From Cognatishimia activa (GTDB lineage Bacteria; Pseudomonadota; Alphaproteobacteria; Rhodobacterales; Rhodobacteraceae), in assembly GCF_017798205.1 (NCBI RefSeq), contig NZ_CP060010.1, positions 2,604,001 to 2,668,000 of the forward strand: a stretch of 64,000 nt of DNA, read 5' to 3'. The first letter of the stretch is position 1. Every line of letters starts with the position of its first letter. Position numbers and translations under genes: made by a program. This document shows, one piece after another, positions 18,112 through 27,582 of this stretch. The notes beneath the pieces were generated by a model, which saw nothing but the letters and a program-made list of their open reading frames with translations, was not told the origin of the DNA and made no database searches.

Positions 18112-18837
18112 ATGTCTGTCATTTTGCAAGATGAGATTCCCTATGATGTGACGGTGGAAAAACCGCTTCCGGGCGTTGCGCCTCTGGGGGAGTCGAGCTG
18201 GTTGCATCTGGATGAGGCTTACGTTGCGCAATTGGCGCGAAAGGCCGAGTTGCTCGCGGAGCGGCGTGCTGAAGTGGTGGCTTTGGACGCGGGGGCTGTG
18301 CCTGCAGCGCAAGAGCTGTTGCGGATGGTTGTGCGTGAACTGATTGAAAAGCATGGGTTTTCTGGCTCAAGTGACTCGGTGGCGCGCCCTGACGGGCGCG
18401 CGGTTGCGCTTAATTATAAGGATCCGCTTGGAACGTTGGCTCAGTTGGTGCAGGAGGATTTCTGCATTCTGCAAAAGCAGGGCAACGAGCATGTGCTGAC
18501 GGGTGCGTTGTTGTGTTTTCCGGCAAGTTGGACTTTGGCGGAGAAATTCATGAAGCCTTTGGTGCGTATTCACAAGCCAGTTCGAAGCTATGACGCCAAC
18601 ATCGCGAAACGCGTGCAGCGGTTGTTTGATGGGGTGCGCGTGGGGAGGCCTGTGTGGCGGTTCAATGCGTTGCACTATGCGGATGCAGAGCTGTTTCATC
18701 CGAGGACAGAGGATGCGCCGCGCGAGGATGACTATGAAGAGCGGCGGTATCTACGGAGTGAACGGCAGGTGATTATGCGGTTGCCTGAGACACAGGCGGT
18801 CGTGTTTGCAATTCACACCTATATCGTCGAGGCGTAG
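18112..18837 (+). CDS. DUF3445 / heme-dependent oxidative N-demethylase family protein
   Basis: 241 residues of the DUF3445 family, whose studied members are heme-dependent oxidative demethylases of small methylamines. Family blocks: LGESSWLHLDEAY, DPLGTLAQLVQEDFCILQK, LLCFPASWTLAEKFMKPLVRIHKPV, WRFNALHYADAELFHP and the C-terminal RYLRSERQVIMRLPETQAVVFAIHTYIV. Divergent from dddP with a ~160-bp shared upstream region, which hints at joint use on osmolyte-derived substrates; that link is inference. An in-frame GTG lies one codon upstream of the ATG. Confidence 0.85.
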   Translation: MSVILQDEIPYDVTVEKPLPGVAPLGESSWLHLDEAYVAQLARKAELLAERRAEVVALDAGAVPAAQELLRMVVRELIEKHGFSGSSDSVARPDGRAVALNYKDPLGTLAQLVQEDFCILQKQGNEHVLTGALLCFPASWTLAEKFMKPLVRIHKPVRSYDANIAKRVQRLFDGVRVGRPVWRFNALHYADAELFHPRTEDAPREDDYEERRYLRSERQVIMRLPETQAVVFAIHTYIVEA

Positions 18838-18844
18838 CGCCCTA

Positions 18845-19010
18845 GGCATGGGACAAGGCCGAAGGCCGCCATGCCAAAGCGGACCCGCCCCTTTGGGGCC
18901 GCTTTTTGGTTGAGGCTGTTCGAGCCGGATATGTCCTGCGGATTAGGCGGAGATAAACGGGCATATTGAAATGTTTAGAGAGCGACCCCGCGGGTCCGTT
19001 TTGGCATGGC
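18845..19010 (+). repeat. Structured intergenic repeat, copy B (~166 bp)
   Basis: Plus-oriented copy, starting 8 nt after the DUF3445 stop. Hairpin 1: GGCATGG (18845-18851) with CCATGCC (18869-18875), enclosing GGCC-GAA-GGCC. Hairpin 2: AGCGG...CCCC-TTT-GGGG-CCGCT. The far arm 18990-19010 is the inverted copy of 18868-18888 with 20 of 21 matches, 101 bp apart. The architecture equals copies A and C; the stem sequence of hairpin 2 differs but pairing is kept. Confidence 0.8.
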
Positions 19011-19021
19011 TTTCACCCAAC

Positions 19022-19051
19022 AAAAAAAGGCGCCCCGAGGGACGCCTTTTC
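19022..19051 (-). terminator. Intrinsic terminator of glnBA
   Basis: On the minus strand: AAAAGGCGTCCC-TCG-GGGCGCC followed by seven T. Stem of about 9 bp with one mismatch, 19 nt after the glnA stop. Confidence 0.85.
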
Positions 19052-19068
19052 CGTAATATTCCAGCAGC

Positions 19069-20475
19069 TTAGCAGCTGTAGTACATACCGAATTCCACTG
19101 GGTGTGGGGTATGTTCGTAGGTTTCGATCTCTTCCATTTTGAGCTCGATGTAACCTTCGATCTGGTCTTTGGTGAACACGTCGCCAGCCAGCAGGAAGTC
19201 CATGTCCGCTTGCAGCTCTTCCATTGCTTCGCGCAGGGAGCCACAGACAGTTGGGATACCAGCCAGTTCTTCTGCAGGCAGATCGTACAGGTTTTTGTCG
19301 TAAGACGGGCCTGGGTCGATCTTGTTCTTGATGCCGTCGATGCCGGCCATCAGAAGCGCTGCGAAGCAGAGGTATGGGTTCGCGGATGGATCCGGGAAAC
19401 GTGCCTCAACGCGCTTGGCTTTTGGAGATTCGGTCCAAGGGATACGAACACAGCCAGAACGGTTACGTGCAGAGTATGTGCGCAGAACTGGGGCTTCGAA
19501 GCCTGGGATCAGACGCTTGTAAGAGTTGGTGGATGGGTTGGTGAAGGCGTTCAACGCTTTCGCGTGCTTCAGGATACCACCGATGAAGTACAGAGCTTCT
19601 TGGGACAGATCCGCGTACTGGTCACCAGCAAACAGAGGCTTGCCGTCTTTCCAGATGGACATGTTGCAGTGCATGCCGGTGCCGTTGTCGCCTGCGATTG
19701 GCTTTGGCATGAAGGTTGCAGATTTGCCATAAGACTGTGCCACGTTGTGGATCACGTACTTATACTTCTGCAGCTCGTCCGCTTGGTGAGTGAGCGAACC
19801 AAAGATCAGGCCCAGCTCGTGCTGACAGGACGCAACCTCGTGGTGGTGCTTGTCCACTTTCATGCCCAGACGCTTCATGGTGGAGAGCATCTCGGAGCGG
19901 ATGTCCTGACCATCATCGATTGGGTTTACTGGGAAGTAACCACCTTTGACACCTGGACGGTGACCGGTGTTGCCCATTTCGTATTCGGTGTCAGAGTTCC
20001 AGGAACCGTCCTGAGCATCAACTTCGTAGGACACTTTGTTGATGGTGTTAGAGAAGCGAACGTCGTCAAACAGGAAGAATTCTGCTTCTGGACCCCAGTA
20101 GGAGACATCACCGATGCCGGAAGACTTGAGGTACGCTTCTGCTTTTTCAGCAGTGGAACGTGGGTCACGCTCATAGGCTTCACCGGTGTCTGGCTCAACG
20201 ATAGAGCAGTGCACACAGATGGTTTTCTCTGCGTAGAAAGGATCTACGTAAGCAGAGTTGGTGTCTGGCATCAGTTTCATGTCAGAGGATTCGATGGATT
20301 TCCAACCAGCGATGGAGGAACCGTCGAACATGAAGCCTTCTTCCAGGAAGTCTTCGTCGACTTCTGTGGACATCACGGTGACGTGCTGAAGTTTACCACG
20401 AGGGTCTGTGAAACGGATATCTACGTATTCCGCTTCCTCGTCTTTGATCAGCTTGAGAACTGCATCTGCGCTCAT
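19069..20475 (-). CDS. glnA: Glutamine synthetase type I (GSI-beta)
   Basis: ATP-dependent ligation of ammonia to glutamate; dodecameric central enzyme of nitrogen assimilation. 468 residues as in the family. The beta-Grasp N-domain carries [12 protein letters not shown], the catalytic domain [10 protein letters not shown], the ATP site region [21 protein letters not shown], the glutamate loop [10 protein letters not shown] and the adenylylation loop [11 protein letters not shown], whose Tyr is the GlnE target. It follows glnB with a 35-nt gap, the usual alphaproteobacterial glnBA operon. The codon use looks highly biased, as for a highly expressed gene. Confidence 0.98.
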   Translation of the reverse strand: MSADAVLKLIKDEEAEYVDIRFTDPRGKLQHVTVMSTEVDEDFLEEGFMFDGSSIAGWKSIESSDMKLMPDTNSAYVDPFYAEKTICVHCSIVEPDTGEAYERDPRSTAEKAEAYLKSSGIGDVSYWGPEAEFFLFDDVRFSNTINKVSYEVDAQDGSWNSDTEYEMGNTGHRPGVKGGYFPVNPIDDGQDIRSEMLSTMKRLGMKVDKHHHEVASCQHELGLIFGSLTHQADELQKYKYVIHNVAQSYGKSATFMPKPIAGDNGTGMHCNMSIWKDGKPLFAGDQYADLSQEALYFIGGILKHAKALNAFTNPSTNSYKRLIPGFEAPVLRTYSARNRSGCVRIPWTESPKAKRVEARFPDPSANPYLCFAALLMAGIDGIKNKIDPGPSYDKNLYDLPAEELAGIPTVCGSLREAMEELQADMDFLLAGDVFTKDQIEGYIELKMEEIETYEHTPHPVEFGMYYSC

Positions 20476-20510
20476 GCTTGCTTTCCTTCTACTAAAAGAG
20501 TTCGGAGTGT

Positions 20511-21152
<642 letters not shown>

Positions 21153-21237
21153 GCGGGTGTGGCGAAATTGGTAGACGCACCAGATTTAGGTTCTGGCGCC
21201 GCGAGGCGTGGGGGTTCAAGTCCCTCCACCCGCACCA
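21153..21237 (+). tRNA. tRNA-Leu (anticodon UAG)
   Basis: 85 nt including encoded CCA. Acceptor stem GCGGGTG / CACCCGC with discriminator A; D-arm with GGTAGAC; anticodon stem CCAGA / TCTGG around loop TTTAGGT giving anticodon TAG (reads CUA and other CUN codons); class II variable arm GCGCCGCGAGGCG; T-arm with GGTTCAAGTCC. All features fit a bacterial tRNA-Leu. No integrase or att duplication was seen nearby. Confidence 0.97.
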
Positions 21238-21355
21238 CTCTTTCTTCTGACATAGGTTACTGAAGCATTACGGCGGCGCGCGCGCTGTTGGCGGTGTGTT
21301 CATCAATCTTAGCTAGCCCTGATCCTTACTCAAAACGCGTATGTGAGGATGGGAA

Positions 21356-21628
21356 ATGGATATTTACGATGAAACTCTGGGAATGACTCGCAGTTTGGCG
21401 GGCACCTTTGGCAATATGGTCGACGTGGTGCCCAATGACGGGGCCGATCTGCCGCAACCTGCGGTGAAGCTTTATGTGGAAACCGGCGGGGCGCTGGTGG
21501 TGATGGGGGTGAACGGGACCGCGAGCGTGACCGTGCAAGTGCCTGATTTTTCAGAGCTTAACCTGAATGTGCGTCGGGTCTATGCAACCGGCACCACGGC
21601 CTCTGGCATCAAGACGTTTGTGGTCTGA
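21356..21628 (+). CDS. ghsA: GTA head-spike base protein, GhsA (Rcc01079) type
   Basis: 90 residues without signal peptide. It resembles the spike base protein family named after Rhodobacter capsulatus Rcc01079, which sits on the GTA capsid and anchors the receptor-binding fibre. Recognised from MDIYDETLGMTRSLAGTFGNMVDVVPNDGADLPQPAVKLYVETGGALVVMGVNGTASVTVQVP and from the gene pair context. The stop overlaps the ATG of ghsB (TGATG), so the two are coupled. It lies ~18 kb from the main GTA genes, as in other roseobacters. Confidence 0.8.
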   Translation: MDIYDETLGMTRSLAGTFGNMVDVVPNDGADLPQPAVKLYVETGGALVVMGVNGTASVTVQVPDFSELNLNVRRVYATGTTASGIKTFVV

Positions 21629-22833
21629 TGCTGGATCTGGGTGTGGGTATAGGACAGAGCGCAGGCCAAGCAGCGCAGGTGCGAGCACGAATGCCGGCCG
21701 GGCTCCTGCCGATTAGGCAGGCGACCCTGCAGGACATGAGCCATGTGACTTCGACCACGGGCGATGTGACCCTGGGCGATGGAGAGATCCTGATGGGCGC
21801 GAATTCTCGGGTCACCATTGCGGGGAATTTCTCGGGCAATCTCTGGGTGCATTCGGTGACGGCGGATGTCTCGGGCACGACGCGAGCTCGGTTTCTGAGC
21901 CCGACCTATATGCCAGAGGGCACACGTCAGGCTGAGGGCATGCAAACGTGGAAATTTCCAGCTGCGAGCAATCAGGGTTCTTTGGATTTTCTGACGGGGA
22001 GCAATTCCTCTTGCCGGCTGCTTGGGTTGCAAGTGGTTGATATGGGGGATGTTTTGACGAAACCTGCCAAGGTGGTGCTGGCCTTGGGACAATCCTTGAT
22101 GGAGTGCTCGTCGGTGTCTCTAGGCGTCAATCGCAGCTTTGACTATTGGCCCGGGGCGCGATGTCTGTATCTGCCCGGGGCGAGTTATGCCGGTCGTGGC
22201 ACCACTCGGGCCGAGCCGCATGCGATGCATGTCCCGCTGCAGTATCAGTCGATCGGTCAGGGCGTGTCTCCGGCGGCGGCATTTGCACAGGAGCTGCTGC
22301 CCTTTGTGCCAGAGAGCCATAACCTCGTGATTGTCGCAGGCGCGTGGTCGCAGACGTCTTTGGTGGGCGCTGATGGCGATTGGAACCCGGTGGCGACCAC
22401 GGCGGATCGGGCGGCCTATCAAAATGCGGTGGATTTGGTGACGGAGGGGCTGGCCAATTTGCCTGCAGGATCCGAGGTCATCGGTGCCCTCTGGGCGCAG
22501 GGGCAGGGGGACTATAGCGCGACCTTTGATGTCGACTATCCGCCAGCTTTTGCGGCGATGCGCAATCAGATGCAGGTGGATTTGGGGACGGGTACGATCC
22601 AGTGGCTGATCCTTGGCCCGCCACCGGACGGAGTGGCAATCTATCAGGATCTGTTCCGTGAAACCCAGCAAAATATGGATCAAGACAGTGGGCATGCCCT
22701 GGCGCAAGCCGGCGTCCACACGATCTCGCATCCCACCGGATATATCGAAGACGGCACCCATGTGACCGCCTGGGGCAGCCGCGTGATGGGGCGGCTTGCG
22801 GCACGGCGATTCATCGCGGAAGGGTATCTTTGA
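21628..22833 (+). CDS. ghsB: GTA head-spike fibre protein, GhsB (Rcc01080) type, with SGNH-esterase-like domain
   Basis: 401 residues. Residues 1-145 are beta-rich and likely trimerise on GhsA. From 147 on there is an SGNH/sialate O-acetylesterase-like domain: block I GQSLME with Ser156, a WAQGQGDY block (289-296) resembling WxQGE, and block V DGTHVT with Asp375 and His378. In R. capsulatus the homologue is needed for adsorption to capsular polysaccharide. Here the fold suggests it may deacetylate or at least bind O-acetylated sugar (inference). The Glu of the WxQGE block is Gln. Followed directly by a terminator. Confidence 0.78.
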   Translation: MLDLGVGIGQSAGQAAQVRARMPAGLLPIRQATLQDMSHVTSTTGDVTLGDGEILMGANSRVTIAGNFSGNLWVHSVTADVSGTTRARFLSPTYMPEGTRQAEGMQTWKFPAASNQGSLDFLTGSNSSCRLLGLQVVDMGDVLTKPAKVVLALGQSLMECSSVSLGVNRSFDYWPGARCLYLPGASYAGRGTTRAEPHAMHVPLQYQSIGQGVSPAAAFAQELLPFVPESHNLVIVAGAWSQTSLVGADGDWNPVATTADRAAYQNAVDLVTEGLANLPAGSEVIGALWAQGQGDYSATFDVDYPPAFAAMRNQMQVDLGTGTIQWLILGPPPDGVAIYQDLFRETQQNMDQDSGHALAQAGVHTISHPTGYIEDGTHVTAWGSRVMGRLAARRFIAEGYL

Positions 22834-22835
22834 CA

Positions 22836-22865
22836 AGGGGCGGCTTTCGGGCCGCCTTTTCTTTG
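22836..22865 (+). terminator. Intrinsic terminator of ghsAB
   Basis: GGCGGC-TTTCGG-GCCGCC followed by TTTTCTTT, directly after the ghsB stop. Confidence 0.85.
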
Positions 22866-23023
22866 CGCCTTGCCCTTAGATCATTGGCAAATCCGTGCCT
22901 TTCACGCGCGCCTTTTGCCTTGTCATTCTGCCCCCTGATCTATAGAGAGCGACGTCAACGCATGAAGAAGTTAAAGGCGGTGCCAATCGGTGCCGCTATT
23001 TAGGTTGAAAGAAGGACGATACA

Positions 23024-24358
23024 ATGCAGGTCACCGAGACCCTGAATGAAGGCCTGAAGCGCGGCTATACCATCACGCTGACCGCAGATGAGCTGGACGC
23101 GAAGGTCAACGAAAAACTGGCTGAAGCGCAGCCAGACGTTGAAATGAAGGGCTTCCGCAAAGGCAAAGTGCCTATGGCGCTGCTGAAAAAGCAATTCGGC
23201 CAGCGTGTTCTGGGCGAAGCGATGCAAGAGTCCATCGACGGCGCGATGAGCAGCCACTTTGAAGAATCCGGTGATCGTCCTGCGCTGCAGCCAAAGATCG
23301 AGATGCAGAATGGCGAAGAGTGGAAAGAAGGCGACGATGTAGTTGTCGACATGTCCTACGAAGCTCTGCCAGAGATCCCAGAAGTTGATCTGAAATCCAT
23401 CGAGCTGGAAAAGCTGGTTGTGAAGCCAGAGGATTCCGACGTTGAAGAAGCGCTTGGCAAGCTTGCCGAGACTGCGCAGAACTTCAAATCCCGCCGCAAA
23501 GGCTCCAAAGCGAAAGATGGCGACCAGGTTGTGATGGATTTCGTTGGTAAAATCGACGGCGAAGCCTTTGACGGCGGCGCGGGCGAAGATTTCCCACTGG
23601 TTCTGGGTTCTGGTCAGTTCATCCCTGGCTTTGAAGAGCAGCTGGTTGGCGTGAAAGCCGAAGAAGAGAAGGACGTCACCGTATCCTTCCCAGAAGAATA
23701 CCAAGCCGAGCATCTGGCGGGCAAAGAAGCTGTGTTCACCTGCACCATCAAAGAAGTCAAAGAGCCTGTGGCGGCTGAACTTGATGACGAGCTGGCCAAA
23801 CAATTCGGCGCCGAAGATTTGAACGCTCTGAAAGAGCAGATCACTGAACGTCTGGTTGCGGAATACGCAGGTGCTGCACGTCAGGTTCAGAAGCGTGCGC
23901 TGCTGGATGCGCTGGACAAGGTTGTGTCCTTCGACCTGCCTCCGTCCTTGGTTGAAGCAGAAGCAAACCAAATCGCGCACCAACTGTGGCACGAGGAAAA
24001 CCCTGAGGTGGAAGGTCACGACCACCCAGAGATCGAACCAACCGAAGAGCACACCTCTTTGGCAGAACGCCGCGTGCGTCTTGGCCTGCTGCTCGCAGAG
24101 CTGGGCCAGAAAGCCGAAGTCGAAGTGTCTGACGCGGAAATGACCCAAGCGATCATGAACCAAGCGCGCCAGTATCCTGGTCAGGAACGTCAGTTCTTTG
24201 AATTCGTTCAGCAGAACCAGCAGATGCAACAGCAGCTGCGCGCGCCACTGTTTGAAGACAAAGTCGTCGACTATGTGTTTGAACTGGCTCAGGTTTCTGA
24301 CAAAGAAGTCAGCAAAGCCGATCTGGAAAAAGCTGTTGAGGCACTGGACGAGGAGTAA
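23024..24358 (+). CDS. tig: Trigger factor
   Basis: Ribosome-bound chaperone and peptidyl-prolyl isomerase. 444 residues in the canonical order: N-terminal ribosome-binding domain with the signature-like [17 protein letters not shown] (about 41-57), FKBP domain around 150-245 ([21 protein letters not shown]), then the helical C-terminal arms ending in a Gln-rich and acidic region. In many genomes tig precedes clpP; here a terminator and luxI follow instead. Strong codon bias fits high expression. Confidence 0.97.
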   Translation: MQVTETLNEGLKRGYTITLTADELDAKVNEKLAEAQPDVEMKGFRKGKVPMALLKKQFGQRVLGEAMQESIDGAMSSHFEESGDRPALQPKIEMQNGEEWKEGDDVVVDMSYEALPEIPEVDLKSIELEKLVVKPEDSDVEEALGKLAETAQNFKSRRKGSKAKDGDQVVMDFVGKIDGEAFDGGAGEDFPLVLGSGQFIPGFEEQLVGVKAEEEKDVTVSFPEEYQAEHLAGKEAVFTCTIKEVKEPVAAELDDELAKQFGAEDLNALKEQITERLVAEYAGAARQVQKRALLDALDKVVSFDLPPSLVEAEANQIAHQLWHEENPEVEGHDHPEIEPTEEHTSLAERRVRLGLLLAELGQKAEVEVSDAEMTQAIMNQARQYPGQERQFFEFVQQNQQMQQQLRAPLFEDKVVDYVFELAQVSDKEVSKADLEKAVEALDEE

Positions 24359-24402
24359 TCCTCGCTTGGGCGCGGCCTAACGCTGCGCCTCAATCCAAAA
24401 TC

Positions 24403-24442
24403 AAAAAGGGGCTGCTCAGAAATATTGAGCAGCCCCTTTTCA
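24403..24442 (+). terminator. Intrinsic terminator of tig
   Basis: Perfect long stem AAAAGGGGCTGCTCA / TGAGCAGCCCCTTTT around a short AT loop, with T tract included. It can act in both directions. Confidence 0.95.
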
Positions 24443-24601
24443 TTGCGCCACACTCTACGCAACACGCCTTGGGGAATAAGGCGATTTGGGTGGCCAAGGT
24501 CACAGGGTAGCACCCTCGGCCGAAGAAATAACTTTGATCTAAACTTTTAATAAATGTCGTGACAGGCGACGAATCGCATGCCGTGTTTGTGTAGGGCGAC
24601 C

Positions 24602-25414
24602 TTAGATCGTCGCTGTAAGCGCAGAGGGCAGGCGCATCGAAAGTGCGCTGCGCAATGCCAATACCGCCGAGCGTTCCTTGTCCGAGGAAGCCTCTGCGAT
24701 TTGCTCGTCAAAATAGGTCTGCAATTCTTTCGGATCAGTCACACCCGGCATTGGCGGTTCCATGGCCAGAGCTTCAATTTTCGCAACCGCCGCATCCTCA
24801 TCAAGCATGACATCGCCTTCGATACCTGCAAAAGCGCGCACCTTGCCGATACGCTCGTCTGTGCAGTCCAAAAGCGCCGCCAGAGCCGAGACCTTGCCCA
24901 TTGGAACAGTCTTGCCCACATAGCCATGAGGCGCGTTGTCAGAGCGTTTCAAAACGCGGTCCATGACCGGATCAATCACAGTGATGATATCGGTGATACC
25001 CGCCGCCTTGGAGTATTCCAGAATGCCCACCATCAACTCACATGTGGCTTTGGACACTGTGGTCTTGCTGTCTTCGCTTTTGATGCGCTGTGTATCAACG
25101 CAGAAGCGGGTGGATTCCCAGATGTTCGGGCTTCGGACCGGAGGTTCTCCGTCCAGAATAGCGTCAAACACATCGGCCAGCATATGCGGCCCCATGGTTT
25201 GCAGAACACGTGCGCAGGAAATGACGTTCATCTCGTCATCCAGGCCCACAATGTAGCTAGGATTCATATTGTCGAATTGGTCGATCTCTTTGCCGTCCGT
25301 GATGGTCACATCCCATCCCAAACGACCTGCGAAAACCCGCGCGCGAAGCTGAAACATGTCTTCCAGGATCGTCGGGAAGCGATGCATGTTCAATGCGTCT
25401 ATTGTTAAAATCAT
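24602..25414 (-). CDS. Acyl-homoserine-lactone synthase (LuxI family), long form
   Basis: Makes an N-acyl-homoserine lactone from SAM and acyl-ACP. All invariant LuxI residues are present at the classical numbers: Arg24, Phe28, Trp34, Asp45, Asp48, Arg69, then Glu100 and Arg103 (NIWESTRF). At 270 residues it is ~55-60 longer than typical LuxI proteins (about 200-215); the excess is a C-terminal extension from about 205 with a charged helix-rich character. Start 25414 (ATG) is used; an in-frame TTG lies 4 codons upstream. Downstream of luxR and the XRE regulator on the same strand. The acyl chain cannot be deduced. Confidence 0.92.
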   Translation of the reverse strand: MILTIDALNMHRFPTILEDMFQLRARVFAGRLGWDVTITDGKEIDQFDNMNPSYIVGLDDEMNVISCARVLQTMGPHMLADVFDAILDGEPPVRSPNIWESTRFCVDTQRIKSEDSKTTVSKATCELMVGILEYSKAAGITDIITVIDPVMDRVLKRSDNAPHGYVGKTVPMGKVSALAALLDCTDERIGKVRAFAGIEGDVMLDEDAAVAKIEALAMEPPMPGVTDPKELQTYFDEQIAEASSDKERSAVLALRSALSMRLPSALTATI

Positions 25415-25621
25415 GTGCACCCCCAATTGTGCTTTGCCGTGAATGAAGGTTAACGGCGTGCCATTGGGTGCGGGTATTGTGGGAAACCCGTAGTTTGGGA
25501 TTTCTCACCTTATTTCAGAGGTTTATACGGGATTTCCCTAGGTCTGTGAGAGCGGATACAGCGATTTTGGCGCAGTTTTCCCACATTTACACACAGAGTT
25601 ATCCACAGGATGGTGGTGGAA

Positions 25622-26323
25622 TTAACCGGGGAAAATTAGGTTCATCCCAATCGCGCGACCAACGGCCTGAGATGTGGTCAGGGCGACGAGTTTTTCGCGT
25701 GATGAACGGACGTGAACTTCGACAGTGCGTGTAGAGATATTCAGAATATCCGCCACATCCTGCTGTGATTTCCCGGCGGCCAGCCATTGCAGGACTTCGA
25801 GCTCTCGCTTGGAGAGGTTCGGGTGGTGCAGATAGCGCGACAGGGGCTCTGTGCGCATCACGTTGTCATGCATATGCGCTGCGGCTTGCTGCAGTTCGAT
25901 CATGACGTTATTGCGCAGTTTGATCCATTCTTCCTTGCTGCAGTCGCGGGTGACGCTGAGCATGCCGAACTCGCCAAATGGGCCACGGATCGGGATAGTG
26001 ATGCCTTTGTCGCCGATGCCAAATTCGCGGGCAGGGTCAAAGACCTTGCGGAAGTTCTGATCTTTGTTCAGGCGGAGCCAGTCTACAGGTGCGACGCTGC
26101 GCATGGCTGAATGCAGGGTAGGGTCGATCGTGTGCAGGTGGTTGTCCTGATAGTAAGTCTGCCATTCATCGCTGTAGGTGACGATGGCATGCATGACGCC
26201 ACCAACCGGATTTATGCCTGCATAAGCTGCATCGTCAAACTCATAGGTTTCACAAATATTGTGCAGAAACTTAGTGTAACGATCTTCCGATTCCGGAATG
26301 TCGTGCAGGCTTATCAGGTCCAA
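25622..26323 (-). CDS. LuxR-type quorum-sensing regulator
   Basis: 233 residues. N-terminal autoinducer-binding domain has the conserved set Trp54, Tyr58, Asp67, Pro68, Trp82 and Gly107 (DKGITIPI), equivalent to TraR Trp57, Tyr61, Asp70, Pro71, Trp85 and Gly113. C-terminal LuxR HTH at about 166-225: LSKRELEVLQWLAAGKSQQDVADILNISTRTVEVHVRSSREKL. All ligand residues are kept, so it should respond to an AHL, most simply the product of the adjacent synthase. Ends ~207 nt before the luxI start. Confidence 0.93.
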   Translation of the reverse strand: MDLISLHDIPESEDRYTKFLHNICETYEFDDAAYAGINPVGGVMHAIVTYSDEWQTYYQDNHLHTIDPTLHSAMRSVAPVDWLRLNKDQNFRKVFDPAREFGIGDKGITIPIRGPFGEFGMLSVTRDCSKEEWIKLRNNVMIELQQAAAHMHDNVMRTEPLSRYLHHPNLSKRELEVLQWLAAGKSQQDVADILNISTRTVEVHVRSSREKLVALTTSQAVGRAIGMNLIFPG

Positions 26324-26354
26324 TTGCCACCCCCAATGAAACGTCGCCGGCAGC

Positions 26355-26753
26355 TTACTTAGCGACGCTTAGATTACCCGTTTTGCTTTCCACGGCCATC
26401 GACCGCATGAACGCGAGAACCGCACTGCGCTGCGTTTGAGGCAGCTTGCGATACAGTTCCATCATTTCGATTGTGTCACGGTCCGACAAGAAGTCCATCT
26501 TGTCAACCGGATCCACGGCCACCGTCGCGTCAGTTTCGCGGGCGATACCTTCGAAGAAATAGACGACATCCACGCCCAAACGCTCGGCAATGGCCCAGAG
26601 GCGAGAGGCGCTGACGCGGTTGGCACCGGTTTCATACTTTTGAATTTGTTGGAATTTAACGCCAATGGCCTCGCCGAGTTCAGACTGGCTGACGCTCAGG
26701 GCGTGACGGCGGGCACGAATGCGCTTGCCAACGAGTACGTCAATCTTATTCAT
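26355..26753 (-). CDS. XRE-family (Cro/C1) transcriptional regulator
   Basis: 132 residues. HTH_3 domain at about 8-65: VGKRIRARRHALSVSQSELGEAIGVKFQQIQKYETGANRVSASRLWAIAERLGVDVVYFFEG, with the recognition helix KFQQIQKYETG. A 65-residue C-terminal region (FLSDRDTIEMMELYRKLPQTQRSAVLAFMRSM) is conserved in roseobacter relatives of this regulator and resembles a dimerisation or effector segment. It lies 31 nt upstream of luxR on the same strand, so co-transcription is likely and it may set luxR expression. Confidence 0.88.
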   Translation of the reverse strand: MNKIDVLVGKRIRARRHALSVSQSELGEAIGVKFQQIQKYETGANRVSASRLWAIAERLGVDVVYFFEGIARETDATVAVDPVDKMDFLSDRDTIEMMELYRKLPQTQRSAVLAFMRSMAVESKTGNLSVAK

Positions 26754-26909
26754 TTCTCACCTGCGGTCTTTATTCAACATCCAAACCGGCACACAGGCGC
26801 CGACATGGCAAATCGTAAATTTTTGACAAGCACGGGTGCCGAATTCTGGCAGGCGATTTCGTCGCTTTAAATTATTATGACGCTTCTGCGCTTCCTTGCT
26901 TGGTGTGCC

Positions 26910-26930
26910 GATGCGCGGAGACCGCGCATC
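26910..26930. other. GC-rich hairpin downstream of rplI
   Basis: Perfect 9-bp stem GATGCGCGG / CCGCGCATC with a 3-nt loop, 22 nt beyond the rplI stop. No T tract on the minus strand, so it is either a Rho-type 3' end or a stabilising hairpin and not a canonical intrinsic terminator. Confidence 0.5.
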
Positions 26931-26952
26931 AACGTTTCATGTTAATATAGTG

Positions 26953-27570
26953 TTACTCGTCGTCGTTAACAGGTTCGTCAACGATTGGAGCAGAGTCTTC
27001 GTCGTCATCAGACGCGGCAGAGCCGATATCGTCGAACAGTTCGGCGATTTCGAATTCTGCAGCCGCTTCTTCTTCCGCCGCCAGTTCCTGAATGGATTTA
27101 CCGGACTCTTGCAGTTCGGCTTCTTCCTCAGAGCGGGCAACGTTCAGAGTGATTTCAACGGTCACTTCTGGGTGCAGTTTCACAGCAACATTGTGGAGGC
27201 CAAGGTCTTTGATCGGTGCGATCAGAGCGACTTGCTTACGGTCCACAGAGAAACCAGCTTCGGTCGCAACTTCGGCGGCGTCACGTGGGGTGACAGAGCC
27301 GTAGAGGGAACCGGCGTCAGACGCGGAGCGAATCACGACGAACTTCTGACCGTCGAGTTTCTCTGCCAGCGCTTCGGCTTCTGCTTTGGTTTCCAGGTTG
27401 CGGGCTTCCAGCTGAGCTTTTTGCGCTTCGAAGGAAGCAACGTTGCCTTCAGAAGCAGTCAGCGCCTTGCCTTGTGGCAAGAGGAAGTTGCGGGCGTAGC
27501 CAGGTTTTACGTCAACGACGTCACCCATTTGGCCCAGTTTCGCAACGCGTTCGAGAAGGATAACTTGCAT
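26953..27570 (-). CDS. rplI: 50S ribosomal protein L9 with acidic C-terminal extension
   Basis: 205 residues; typical bacterial L9 is about 150. N-domain [36 protein letters not shown] (rRNA binding), long connecting helix, and C-domain [16 protein letters not shown]... are all canonical up to about 150. The remaining ~55 residues are highly acidic ([19 protein letters not shown] then [19 protein letters not shown]), an alphaproteobacterial-style tail. Last gene of rpsF-rpsR-rplI, 12 nt after rpsR. Confidence 0.96.
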   Translation of the reverse strand: MQVILLERVAKLGQMGDVVDVKPGYARNFLLPQGKALTASEGNVASFEAQKAQLEARNLETKAEAEALAEKLDGQKFVVIRSASDAGSLYGSVTPRDAAEVATEAGFSVDRKQVALIAPIKDLGLHNVAVKLHPEVTVEITLNVARSEEEAELQESGKSIQELAAEEEAAAEFEIAELFDDIGSAASDDDEDSAPIVDEPVNDDE

Positions 27571-27582
27571 GTCAGTCTCTCC

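Noticed and set aside
23000-24229. Open minus-strand frame of ~409 codons opposite tig
   Set aside because: Antisense to trigger factor; Phe/Leu/Gln-rich reading caused by codon bias of tig.
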